Source of the DNA: a virus
Virus record (IMG/VR): IMGVR_UViG_3300027969_004220
Span: 1-64,000 of that record
Reading direction: 5' to 3' (one strand)
DNA length: 64,000 bases
Positions within the stretch are counted from its first letter, which is position 1. Each line of letters begins with the position of its first letter. Under the pieces are notes generated by a model, which saw only the letters and a list, made by a program, of their open reading frames with translations, was not told the DNA's origin and ran no database searches. This document shows, piece by piece, positions 34,878 through 41,837 of the stretch. The position numbers were made by a program, and so were the translations under genes.

Positions 34878-37622
34878 TTATAATGTTGTTATTGTTACTG
34901 TTGTTCCATTACCATAACTATTATCAGCAACTGCAATATATACAGTATATGATACTAATGCACCACTTATTGTCGTAATTGATAGTGCAGAAGTTCTTTT
35001 TATAAATGCGGTTAGTGTACTTGATACGGTTGGTGGTGGAATCGATTCTGGATAAGGAGTTACTGTTAAAGATGAAAGATCTCCTAATGAAGAAGGATAA
35101 GCAAATACCAATCTTGAACCAGCACCCCCATCATTGGAAGCAAATTTTTGTGCCTTAGTACCAAATTTATAATTTCCAAGTCCTTCCACAATACTTTGAA
35201 GAGTAACTGAATCATATGTATCAACATCTGTTTGAGTAAGACTTATCGAAGCTGATCCAATATTTGCATATCCATAGTAAAATACATTACTAAATGCTAA
35301 TGATGCACTAACTGGTGTACTATCACTTCCAGTTGCCGCAATTACTTGCGAACCAGATACAATTAAACCAGTTTTTGGTTTTGATATTGTTGTAGTATAA
35401 GTAGTACCACTAGATAATCCAGTAGTAGATAAAGTTGCACTAACTTTTGGATATGAACCTGAACTAAATGTATATGATCCAGTTACTGTAGATGGGGTTG
35501 AAAATCCAGTAGTTGCTGCAGGAATACTACTTGTTCCAGTATATTTAACTATACATCCATTAGGCACTGTTACTGAATTCGATGTACTAAATGTACCTAC
35601 TGAAAACGTAGCCATACTTGTTCCAGTACCTTTTATTACAGTCGGTCCAAATAGTGTAGTACCATCAGACTCATATATCTCCCATCTAGAAACAATTGTT
35701 GGAGTAACTAATGCAGTTGCAGCTAAGTCTATTTCAACTTGTTGATTATTTAACTTACCAACTAATCTAGCGGGGTTTTGTTGAGGTAAATCACCTTGAA
35801 AAACCAAATTATATTCAGATAAAAGTAATATTAAGGTTCTATCATATAAATAATTATCAAATACTAAGTTGTATTGTATTGAACTTGTATTAGTATTCAA
35901 ATTATATTGACCCGATAAATTATTCATTGTTATATTAGTTTGTGAAATTCCTCTAAAGTTGATATTTTCATTATAAGAATTCACTATATTTTGACTACCA
36001 ATTCCCTTACCATTAGCAGTATTGTATACATTACCCCATTGAAATGCTTTTATTGGATTATATAATCCAATATCATCTATCCAATAACTAATATTTTGTG
36101 TATTAGTACTTACTATATTTGTACCTCTCTCACTTCTATAAATTATTTTATTAGTAAATCTATCATACTTAATTTCATCATAACTAATATTATAGTTTGG
36201 AGTCGTATAAGAAAGAAGTGTCCATTCTGATAAGGCTAATGAAAAATTATCAAGTGATGCTAATGTATTAACTCCAGAGATATTACTCCAAGCTCTACCA
36301 CCCCAATAAACAACAGAACCGGTTGCGTAGGATGATGAAGGACCCGCCCATATTTTATATCCGGCAACTGTTTGATCATATTTAGGATTATAGAATTTAC
36401 CTTCTCCAACATCATTTAATATTCCTTGTGAATTTGTTGTTAGGTATATTTCTGTACCACCATATAAATCAATATCAGCATCTGTTATTCTATAAGTACT
36501 AGATGATGACAATGTTGACAATCCAGCAAATGCTGTAGCAGTTATAGTAATAACCGGTGTTCCAACTCCAGAAGACCAGCTAAGATTACCAACACCATCT
36601 GTTTTTATAACTTGCCCAGAAGTTCCATCTGATAAAGGTAGTTTATATTGATTATTAATGTCTACTTTACCACCTAAATAAACCGTATCTGCACTATCAA
36701 CTATTAAATCTTGACCACCAATAACAACTGTATTAGATAAACCAGGATCAACTGCTGCTCTAGAAGATGATATAAAAGTAATGTTAGTATTTTCAGTTCG
36801 TGTAGTAAATCCATTATCAATATCAGTAATAAAAATTCCACTATAATCACTCACCAGAGTATTCTTTGAATTTAATAAACCAATAATATTTCCAATTGAT
36901 GTTAAGTAAGTTTCATTATTACCGTTAAATTTTAACTGACCATCTCCACTTATTCCTTTTACATAACCACCATCTTTTATTATTAAATTAGGTGCATAAA
37001 CAGAGTTTGATTGTGTTCCAACAATCTGAGAACCACCAATAATAACACTATTATTAACGGTATTTGAAAATCTTGAACCATCTGATGATATAAATGCAGG
37101 AACTCTATTACCACTTGTTCTCACAGTGGTTGCTGTTGTAAACTCTAAAACATTTGTTACTCCTAATTTTAAATAAGAGTTGTTATTTTGTAATAAAAAT
37201 TGATTTGCACCATAACTTAAACTAATATAAGATGTATTCATTATTACAGATGAACTTAAACCAGTTAGTTGAATAGTATTATCATCCATAGTTAAAGTAG
37301 AACCTGTTATTGAAGATGATAATTGTACATAATTACCATAACTACCATTATTATCTAATCTTAAACTGGCTGATCCACCATTAGATCTTAGACGAGTATT
37401 TAGATCTAAGTATATAGAATTCGTACCGGTTGTTTTACCAATAGATAATGTTTGTGCAAGTGAACCTATTCCACCACCTGATCCAATTGGTGTAATAACA
37501 CCTAAATGATCTTTTTGTGTTAAAACTCCTAATGTATCATATCCAACTACGAATCCACCAATTGAAGAAGGTGTTGCCACAGTTATCATATTTACTCTAC
37601 TCTCAAAAAGAACTAATGCCAT
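34878..37622 (-). CDS. Tail fibre/adhesin protein
   Basis: 914 residues, Ser/Thr/Asn/Gly-rich and beta-rich. KLPLSDGTSGQVIKTDGVGN, found near residue 330, is a typical phage fibre motif that precedes the receptor-binding parts. The N-terminus (MALVLFESRVNMITVATPSS) probably attaches to the tail. The C-terminal third contains Ig-like strands (VTVPNGCIVKYTGTSS). It is the first gene of the leftward fibre operon; 23 bases separate it from paralogue B. Confidence 0.68.
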   Translation of the reverse strand: MALVLFESRVNMITVATPSSIGGFVVGYDTLGVLTQKDHLGVITPIGSGGGIGSLAQTLSIGKTTGTNSIYLDLNTRLRSNGGSASLRLDNNGSYGNYVQLSSSITGSTLTMDDNTIQLTGLSSSVIMNTSYISLSYGANQFLLQNNNSYLKLGVTNVLEFTTATTVRTSGNRVPAFISSDGSRFSNTVNNSVIIGGSQIVGTQSNSVYAPNLIIKDGGYVKGISGDGQLKFNGNNETYLTSIGNIIGLLNSKNTLVSDYSGIFITDIDNGFTTRTENTNITFISSSRAAVDPGLSNTVVIGGQDLIVDSADTVYLGGKVDINNQYKLPLSDGTSGQVIKTDGVGNLSWSSGVGTPVITITATAFAGLSTLSSSSTYRITDADIDLYGGTEIYLTTNSQGILNDVGEGKFYNPKYDQTVAGYKIWAGPSSSYATGSVVYWGGRAWSNISGVNTLASLDNFSLALSEWTLLSYTTPNYNISYDEIKYDRFTNKIIYRSERGTNIVSTNTQNISYWIDDIGLYNPIKAFQWGNVYNTANGKGIGSQNIVNSYNENINFRGISQTNITMNNLSGQYNLNTNTSSIQYNLVFDNYLYDRTLILLLSEYNLVFQGDLPQQNPARLVGKLNNQQVEIDLAATALVTPTIVSRWEIYESDGTTLFGPTVIKGTGTSMATFSVGTFSTSNSVTVPNGCIVKYTGTSSIPAATTGFSTPSTVTGSYTFSSGSYPKVSATLSTTGLSSGTTYTTTISKPKTGLIVSGSQVIAATGSDSTPVSASLAFSNVFYYGYANIGSASISLTQTDVDTYDSVTLQSIVEGLGNYKFGTKAQKFASNDGGAGSRLVFAYPSSLGDLSSLTVTPYPESIPPPTVSSTLTAFIKRTSALSITTISGALVSYTVYIAVADNSYGNGTTVTITTL

Positions 37623-37662
37623 AATTTTATATAAAATATTTTGTACCTTATATATTATTTTT

Positions 37663-37670
37663 TATATTTG
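37663..37670 (+). promoter_or_regulatory. Host-type promoter -7 box
   Basis: TATATTTG 20 bases before the ATG at 37690, in the gap between divergent genes. Confidence 0.55.
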
Positions 37671-37689
37671 TAAATTAAAGGAAAGCAAC

Positions 37690-38193
37690 ATGATTATTAC
37701 TAAAGGTGAAATAAGTGAGAAGAAAAATAAATCTAAGATATTTAGATTTGAAAATGAAGAGTATGAAAAGGAACATTATAGTAAATTTGACTTACATCAA
37801 ACTAAAATAAAAACAGGTAAATTCTTTTTGTATGAGTCTGTTACTGGAAGAGGTCAATCAGTTTTGACTTATCCTAAGTTGGGAGTTTTCATAGATACTT
37901 ATCTGGTAGATCAAGCTTTAGAAGTTGAATGGATTGATACTCGAAGAACTTGGGAGTATAAAGTTGAATATGAATATGATTATAATGGTAAAATATACAC
38001 TAATCTTGTCGCTGAAGATAAATCTGAATTAAAAAGTTTAATTCTATGGGATGATGTAATGTATGTTTATGGAATTTGGGATATAAAACCGGATTGGAAA
38101 CAATTAAGACAAGCATATGAAAGAACTTTATGGTTCAAAAAAACAAAATCTGAACTGAGAAATTCTCAAATAAATAGAATACTAAATGGATAA
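37690..38193 (+). CDS. Hypothetical protein, 167 residues
   Basis: A charged alpha/beta protein with many Tyr, Trp and Lys residues (TGKFFLYESVTGRGQSVLTY). No known family recognised. It overlaps the next gene by 8 bases, so the two are probably translated together from the TATATTTG promoter. Confidence 0.62.
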   Translation: MIITKGEISEKKNKSKIFRFENEEYEKEHYSKFDLHQTKIKTGKFFLYESVTGRGQSVLTYPKLGVFIDTYLVDQALEVEWIDTRRTWEYKVEYEYDYNGKIYTNLVAEDKSELKSLILWDDVMYVYGIWDIKPDWKQLRQAYERTLWFKKTKSELRNSQINRILNG

Positions 38194-38452
38194 ACAACAA
38201 ATAATCGACCTAGTAATTACAATGAAAAGTGATGCAGTTAAACTTCAAATATTTGACGCAGCGAGTGCTCTAAGAAGTATTGAGAATACTTTTAAAGGTC
38301 AGTTTGTATTTCCAGAAGAACAAAAAGAAGTCACTGTTGAAAATTTTATATCATTACTAAATCATTATATCCAAAGAACCCAGGATGAAGAAACCAAATC
38401 TTATCTAAAATCTATTTTAAGAGATTTCAAGATAAATTTAGTATCTAGGTAA
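38186..38452 (+). CDS. Hypothetical helical protein, 88 residues
   Basis: Begins MDKQQIIDLVITMKSDAVKL and continues as a helical bundle. The segment DAASALRSIENTF has the A-x-x-L-R-x-x-E look of UVR motifs, but one copy is too weak for a call. The end overlaps the convergent 122-residue gene by 15 bases. Confidence 0.6.
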   Translation: MDKQQIIDLVITMKSDAVKLQIFDAASALRSIENTFKGQFVFPEEQKEVTVENFISLLNHYIQRTQDEETKSYLKSILRDFKINLVSR

Positions 38453-38806
38453 TTGCATATCAGTTGTAATCTCAATCTTAAATCCAAATCCAGAATCATC
38501 ATCTGATGTATATCTAACTTCTGAGTCATATCCTCTATCACCGCTAAATGTCATTGGTTTTGGACCAGTCATTTGTTGTTGTCTTCTCATTTGATTATTT
38601 CTTTCTTCTGATTCTTGTTGAGCAATCATTTCTTCAAATGTTAAACCCGGTGGAGTCGGAGGAGTTGGATCATCTTGACGAGTTGTAAATTGTTCTGGTT
38701 GATGTCCATATTTACGAAGTAGTTGTTCTGCTTCCCAACTTGGAATATTTGCTGGTCTAGTTTCCTCTGATTGAGGTTCGATCATTGTTACTTGAGTTCT
38801 TTCCAT
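38438..38806 (-). CDS. Hypothetical disordered Pro/Gln-rich protein, 122 residues
   Basis: Contains DDPTPPTPPGLTFEEMIAQQ and a Gln/Arg-rich stretch (NNQMRRQQQM) and appears largely disordered, with a short beta-like end (FGFKIEITTDMQL). Such linker-like proteins are common near structural genes of large phages. No function can be assigned. Convergent with the 88-residue gene. Confidence 0.58.
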   Translation of the reverse strand: MERTQVTMIEPQSEETRPANIPSWEAEQLLRKYGHQPEQFTTRQDDPTPPTPPGLTFEEMIAQQESEERNNQMRRQQQMTGPKPMTFSGDRGYDSEVRYTSDDDSGFGFKIEITTDMQLPRY

Positions 38807-38903
38807 AACTTTTTATTTATTTTATAAGGTATATATAAAAAATTGTCACTATATTTGTACTCAGAAAGAAAAAAAGTTCAAAAATATGAAAAGGAAGAAA
38901 AAC

Positions 38904-38916
38904 TTTTTAATATATA
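38904..38916 (+). promoter_or_regulatory. Phage-type promoter motif before the Met tRNAs
   Basis: TTTTTAATATATA about 20 bases upstream of the elongator tRNA-Met. Confidence 0.45.
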
Positions 38917-38934
38917 GAACTATAAAACATATAT

Positions 38935-39005
38935 CGCGTTAAAGTGTAAAGGTTGCATGAGACTCTCATAAGGTCTACGGGGTGGTTCGAATCCACGATA
39001 CGCTA
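38935..39005 (+). tRNA. tRNA-Met(CAU), elongator-like
   Basis: Anticodon stem AGACT/GGTCT with loop CTCATAA and T-arm GTGG TTCGAAT CCAC. The acceptor stem pairs imperfectly. A modified CAU tRNA reading AUA (Ile2) cannot be excluded. It is not preceded by a leader ORF. Confidence 0.75.
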
Positions 39006-39051
39006 CAAAAGAGATAGATAACGATTTAGATACAAGTCTCAAAGAATATAT

Positions 39052-39124
39052 CGCGGGATAGAGCAGTAGGCAGCTCGTGTGGCTCATAACCATAAGGTCG
39101 GAGGTTCGAGTCCTTCTCCCGCTA
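39052..39124 (+). tRNA. Initiator tRNA-fMet(CAU)
   Basis: Acceptor CGCGGGA/TCCCGCT leaves position 1 unpaired with 72 (C-U), like the C1-A72 mismatch of initiator tRNAs. The D-arm GAGCAGTAGGCAGCTC and the anticodon loop CTCATAA also match fMet. Confidence 0.82.
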
Positions 39125-39152
39125 CTAAAAGAATAAAAAAAGTTAAAAAAGA

Positions 39153-39183
39153 TTTGGTGAATTAAAAACTTATCGTATCTTTG
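39153..39183 (+). promoter_or_regulatory. Host-type promoter of tRNA module 3
   Basis: TTTGG (39153-39157) and TATCTTTG (39176-39183) are separated by 18 bases, a good fit to the Bacteroidota -33/-7 pattern. Confidence 0.7.
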
Positions 39184-39221
39184 TAGAAGAATTAAAAACA
39201 ACAATTTAAAAAATAGAAAAA

Positions 39222-39323
39222 ATGACAACAATTACTAACATAACAATAGCTATCGAAGCCATAGGCGGGTATGAAGCGGGGTATACAATACCATCGGTCA
39301 GAAGCGTTATGTGTATAAAGTAA
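39222..39323 (+). CDS. Leader peptide 3 (Ile/Ala/Glu/Gly/Tyr)
   Basis: A 33-codon ORF. Residues 9-21 read IAIEAIGGYEAGY, and all 13 are Ile, Ala, Glu, Gly or Tyr: the amino acids of the recognisable tRNAs behind it (Tyr, Glu, Tyr, Glu, Glu, Ile, Gly, Gly, Ala). Most Ile codons are ATA, the codon read by the tRNA-Ile(UAU) of this array. GTCAGA (39297-39302) is complementary to TCTGAC (39359-39364) in the terminator. Thr codons near the start have no visible tRNA-Thr here. Confidence 0.87.
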   Translation: MTTITNITIAIEAIGGYEAGYTIPSVRSVMCIK

Positions 39324-39350
39324 TGAGTTGAAAAAACATTATTATACAAC

Positions 39351-39388
39351 AAACCCAATCTGACGTAAAAATCAGATTGGGTTTTTTT
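39351..39388 (+). terminator. Attenuator terminator of tRNA module 3
   Basis: AAACCCAATCTGA (39351-39363) and TCAGATTGGGTTT (39372-39384) form a perfect 13-bp stem, with an 8-base loop and a T-run. Confidence 0.9.
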
Positions 39389-39402
39389 ATTGAATTATAT
39401 CT

Positions 39403-39485
39403 GGGTAGATATGCAAGTGGTTAAAGCTGGCAGACTGTAAATCTGTTCTCATTCGAGTTCGGGGGTTCGAATCCCTCTCTACCCA
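39403..39485 (+). tRNA. tRNA-Tyr(GUA)
   Basis: Acceptor GGGTAGA/TCTACCC, anticodon stem CAGA/TCTG with loop CTGTAAA, long variable arm as in bacterial tRNA-Tyr. It is followed by CCA, the clearest encoded CCA of the set. Confidence 0.88.
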
Positions 39486-39494
39486 CCAAAATAT

Positions 39495-39567
39495 GGTGTA
39501 TTCGTCTAGCGGTAAGGATTACGCTTTTTCAAAGCGGAGGACGTCGGTTCGAATCCGACATACACTA
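39495..39567 (+). tRNA. tRNA-Glu(UUC)
   Basis: Acceptor GGTGTAT/ATACACT, anticodon arm CGCT-TTTTCAA-AGCG, T-loop TTCGAAT, A73. Confidence 0.85.
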
Positions 39568-39581
39568 CAAAAAACATAATC

Positions 39582-39649
39582 GGGATGGATTATGGTGATA
39601 GCCGGGTCTGTAAAACCCTAGCAGGAGAGTTCGAGTCTCTCGCATCCCA
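39582..39649 (+). tRNA. tRNA-Tyr(GUA), second copy
   Basis: Acceptor GGGATG/CATCCC, anticodon arm GGGT-CTGTAAA-ACCC, T-loop TTCGAGT. Only 68 bases, without the long variable arm usual for bacterial tRNA-Tyr. Confidence 0.8.
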
Positions 39650-39655
39650 CTGCAA

Positions 39656-39727
39656 GCTGCTATCGTCTAACGGTAGGACAACATCTTCTCAAGGTGTGAG
39701 ATACGGGTTCGACCCCCGTTAGCAGTA
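39656..39727 (+). tRNA. tRNA-Glu(CUC)
   Basis: Acceptor GCTGCTA/TAGCAGT, anticodon stem ACATC/GGTGT with loop TTCTCAA, A73. Confidence 0.82.
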
Positions 39728-39735
39728 CAAAAATT

Positions 39736-39844
39736 GGGTTAACTTCCGGTGTAGGAACCGGCGTCCTCAGGTAAGGGAGGAAGCTAACAAAGCTAAGGAA
39801 AATGGTGGTAAACAAACCACAAGGTGCGAGACCCCTTTAGCCCA
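39736..39844 (+). ncRNA. tRNA-like RNA without a standard anticodon loop
   Basis: Ends pair as a 7-bp acceptor (GGGTTAA/TTAGCCC) followed by A-CA like the neighbouring tRNAs. A D-arm-like CCGG/CCGG hairpin with GG in the loop is present. Further hairpins are TCCTC/GAGGA (8-base loop, no T33), AGCT/AGCT and GTGGT/ACCAC, then a poor T-arm (loop TGCGAGA). At 109 bases it is too long for a normal tRNA: a degenerate tRNA or another structured RNA. Confidence 0.45.
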
Positions 39845-39846
39845 CA

Positions 39847-39960
39847 AAGTAGATATTTGAGTGTAAGCAAGTACAATATCAGTCGTTAGGTTCTTACAGA
39901 CAGTGAACGATGGTCCGAATGTCATTATTCGGTGATGGATACCAGGCAACTCCATCATAT
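39847..39960 (+). other. Structured spacer in tRNA array 3
   Basis: About 115 bases without a plausible gene. Inverted repeats GTAAG/CTTAC, TCGTT/AACGA, CGAAT/ATTCG and GATGGA/TCCATC suggest a folded RNA; no tRNA T-loop is present. A 63-codon minus-strand ORF across it looks accidental. Confidence 0.4.
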
Positions 39961-39962
39961 AT

Positions 39963-40034
39963 GATCCGGTCTTCTAATGGTCAGGAAGCAAGGTTTTCAT
40001 CCTTGTAATCAGGGTTCGATTCCCTGTCGGATTA
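39963..40034 (+). tRNA. tRNA-Glu(UUC), second copy
   Basis: Acceptor GATCCGG/TCGGATT, anticodon stem CAAGG/CCTTG with loop TTTTCAT, T-loop TTCGATT, A73. Confidence 0.85.
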
Positions 40035-40043
40035 CAAAAAAAC

Positions 40044-40118
40044 TGGTAAGTAGCTTAGACGGTAGAAGCATCTGTCTTATACACAGAAGATAGTCGGGTT
40101 CGATACCCACCTTACCAA
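40044..40118 (+). tRNA. tRNA-Ile(UAU)
   Basis: Acceptor TGGTAAG/CTTACCA, anticodon stem TCTGT/ACAGA with loop CTTATAC, A73. It reads ATA directly, unlike the usual bacterial CAU tRNA that needs lysidine. Leader 3 is rich in ATA codons. Confidence 0.87.
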
Positions 40119-40125
40119 CAAAATC

Positions 40126-40199
40126 GCGGGAGTCGTATAATGGCTCGATTATGCTGGCTTTCCACGTCAGAGACGAGGGTTCGATTCCCTTCTCCCGCA
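40126..40199 (+). tRNA. tRNA-Gly(UCC)
   Basis: Acceptor GCGGGAG/CTCCCGC, anticodon stem CTGGC/GTCAG with loop TTTCCAC. The discriminator is A rather than the U usual for Gly. Confidence 0.83.
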
Positions 40200-40223
40200 C
40201 CGCAGACTTTTTTGACTTTTTTA

Positions 40224-40235
40224 TTTTAATATATA
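40224..40235 (+). promoter_or_regulatory. Phage-type promoter motif of the GIY-YIG gene in array 3
   Basis: TTTTAATATATA 18 bases before the ATG at 40254. Flanking GACTTTTTTA and TAAAAAAGTC can form a hairpin. Confidence 0.45.
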
Positions 40236-40253
40236 TAATAAAAAAGTCTGAAA

Positions 40254-40880
40254 ATGTCAAAAAATAAAATAAAGTATCACTTTTTGTATAAAACTACAAA
40301 TTTGATAAATAGTAAGTATTATTATGGAATGCATAGTACCTATAAACTAGATGATGGTTATTTAGGATCTGGTAAAATGTTAAGATACTCAATACGTAAA
40401 TATGGTAAAGAAAATTTTAACATCGAAATTATAGAATTTTTTCCTTCAAGAGAAGATTTAGTAAACGCTGAAATGAATTTGATTACAGAAGAAATGGTAG
40501 TTGATAACAAACTATGTATGAACCTTAAAAAAGGTGGTTTAGGTGGATTTACAAAAGAACAATCTCATAAAGGTGCATTAAGGATGTTAGATATAATATG
40601 GAGTGATAGTGATTTTATAACAAGACACAACGAAAGAAAAAGTAAGCTAATCAAAGAACTATATCTAAGTGGTAAAATAAAAAGATGTGACTGGACTGGT
40701 AGAAAACATAGTAAAGATACTATAGAGAAAATGACTTTATCTAAAAAAGGACAAGGATTAGGAGAATCTAATTCACAATTCGGAACTTGCTGGATAACAA
40801 AAGATGGAGAGAATAAAAAAATAACAAAAGAAAAATTAGAAGACTATTTGATGGATGGTTGGATAAATGGAAGAAAATAA
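40254..40880 (+). CDS. GIY-YIG homing endonuclease inside tRNA array 3
   Basis: A 208-residue protein. The GIY-YIG core has YHFLYKTTNLINSKYYYGMH (8-27), DDGYLGSGKML and a helix with Glu (AEMNLITEEMV). A NUMOD3 motif (WTGRKHSKDTIEKMTLSKKG) gives sequence-specific DNA binding, as in phage seg-type and intron endonucleases. It sits between tRNA-Gly(UCC) and tRNA-Gly(GCC), starting 54 bases after the first and ending 1 base before the second. Confidence 0.9.
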   Translation: MSKNKIKYHFLYKTTNLINSKYYYGMHSTYKLDDGYLGSGKMLRYSIRKYGKENFNIEIIEFFPSREDLVNAEMNLITEEMVVDNKLCMNLKKGGLGGFTKEQSHKGALRMLDIIWSDSDFITRHNERKSKLIKELYLSGKIKRCDWTGRKHSKDTIEKMTLSKKGQGLGESNSQFGTCWITKDGENKKITKEKLEDYLMDGWINGRK

Positions 40881-40881
40881 T

Positions 40882-40953
40882 GCGAATGTAGCTCAGTGGT
40901 AGAGCTTCTGCTTGCCAAGTAGAAGGCCGCCGGTTCGACCCCGGTCATTCGCT
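40882..40953 (+). tRNA. tRNA-Gly(GCC)
   Basis: Acceptor GCGAATG/CATTCGC, anticodon stem TCTGC/GTAGA with loop TTGCCAA, T73 as usual for Gly. Confidence 0.88.
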
Positions 40954-40959
40954 CAGTAT

Positions 40960-41025
40960 AAGTGGTTTAAGTTATAGAAATCTCTATATCTAAGACGTTA
41001 GATGAAAAATTTTTATACACCACTT
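40960..41025 (+). ncRNA. Cloverleaf-like small RNA (uncertain)
   Basis: AAGTGGT/ACCACTT close a 66-base segment with three inner hairpins (TATAG/CTATA, ATCTAA/TTAGAT, AAAAA/TTTTT). There is no T-loop or anticodon loop, so it is not a normal tRNA. Confidence 0.3.
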
Positions 41026-41041
41026 TAATTATAAAGATAGT

Positions 41042-41150
41042 AGTAATATAAAGCGTTACTTCGTATTCAAACGACTATTATAGGTTCGAATCCTATTGTC
41101 TGCTCAAATAATTAAAAATGCAGATATAGTGTAATGGTAACACAGTAAAA
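41042..41150 (+). tRNA. tRNA-Gly pieces in reversed order (possible permuted tRNA)
   Basis: A 3' half (TTACT, then T-arm ATAGG TTCGAAT CCTAT, then TGTCTGC-T-CA, to 41106) precedes a 5' half (GCAGATA TAGTGTAATGGTAACAC AGTAA from 41120). GCAGATA pairs with TGTCTGC over 7 bp, T73 fits Gly, the D-arm is Gly-like, and AGTAA pairs with TTACT as an anticodon stem. Either a circularly permuted gene or two decayed halves. No intact anticodon can be read. Confidence 0.4.
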
Positions 41151-41182
41151 ACACGTTTAATAAACTTTCTCTATCTTACTTT

Positions 41183-41254
41183 GGGGCTATCGTATAATGG
41201 CTATTACACAGGATTTGCAATTCTGATATGAGATTTCGACTATCTCTAGCTCCA
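41183..41254 (+). tRNA. tRNA-Ala(UGC)
   Basis: Acceptor GGGGCTA/TAGCTCC contains the G3-U70 pair, the identity element for alanine. Anticodon stem CAGGA/TTCTG with loop TTTGCAA, A73. Confidence 0.9.
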
Positions 41255-41271
41255 CAAAATAAAAATTAAAT

Positions 41272-41816
41272 ATGAAAACTAAAGAACAGTCGCTGGACGC
41301 ACTTTAGTCACAGAAGAATATAAATCTTACTGTGACGGTAATAAAACAGAAAGAATTAAAAGATCATTAGTAAAAAATGGTTCTCGTAATGATAGAAAAT
41401 TACAAAAATATTCTGATAAATTTAACAAAATGTTTGAGTTTTACTTCAAAATTTACAGAAGTGGTTTAGTTAAATTTTGTGGTGATATTGTTAAGGTAGA
41501 CTTTGATGTAAATGGCTCAGAAGGAAAATTTGCATTTAGGGAATATGATAATGGTCGTTTTAAACTAATAACACCTATATCAAGACACCCTAATATACTT
41601 CAATCCGTAATCATTGGTAAAAAAGGTTGGGGATTATGGGTAAATCAATGGACTGATGGAATTGTTGATTGGTCATTCACAAAAGAAGAAATACTAAAAG
41701 AATTTGAATTAAGAGATATAGAAATACCAGAATCACTAATGATTGAATGGGATAAATTGATACTAAAAAGAAAGATTATACGTAACGAAAATTATATGAA
41801 GTCTATTAAAATCTGA
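41272..41816 (+). CDS. Hypothetical protein, possibly frameshifted or with unusual start
   Basis: The only in-frame ATG is at 41430 and gives 128 residues (MFEFYFKIYRSGLVKFCGDI). The same frame stays open upstream to about 41281, with protein-like content (TLVTEEYKSYCDGNKTERIK), but has no ATG. An ATG in another frame at 41272 (MKTKEQSLDAL) stops after 11 codons. A one-base indel near 41285 would join them. Alternatively translation starts at 41430. It ends at a terminator. Product unrecognised. Confidence 0.5.
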
Positions 41817-41837
41817 GATTATTCTCAGATTTTTTTA
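41807..41837. terminator. Bidirectional intrinsic terminator
   Basis: AAAATCTGAGA, loop TTA, TTCTCAGATTTT with T-run, between convergent genes. Confidence 0.75.

Noticed and set aside
39736-39844. tmRNA (because the phage has smpB)
   Set aside because: No alanine G3-U70 pair, poor T-arm, too short, and the possible tag reading frame lacks the usual hydrophobic end.
39767-39958. 63-codon minus-strand ORF in array 3
   Set aside because: Crosses the structured spacer and the tRNA-like gene, with no promoter, start context or family.
40207-40250. Terminator before the GIY-YIG gene in array 3
   Set aside because: GACTTTTTTA/TAAAAAAGTC can pair, but no T-run follows it on the plus strand and the phage-type promoter motif lies in the loop; I treat it as promoter context only.
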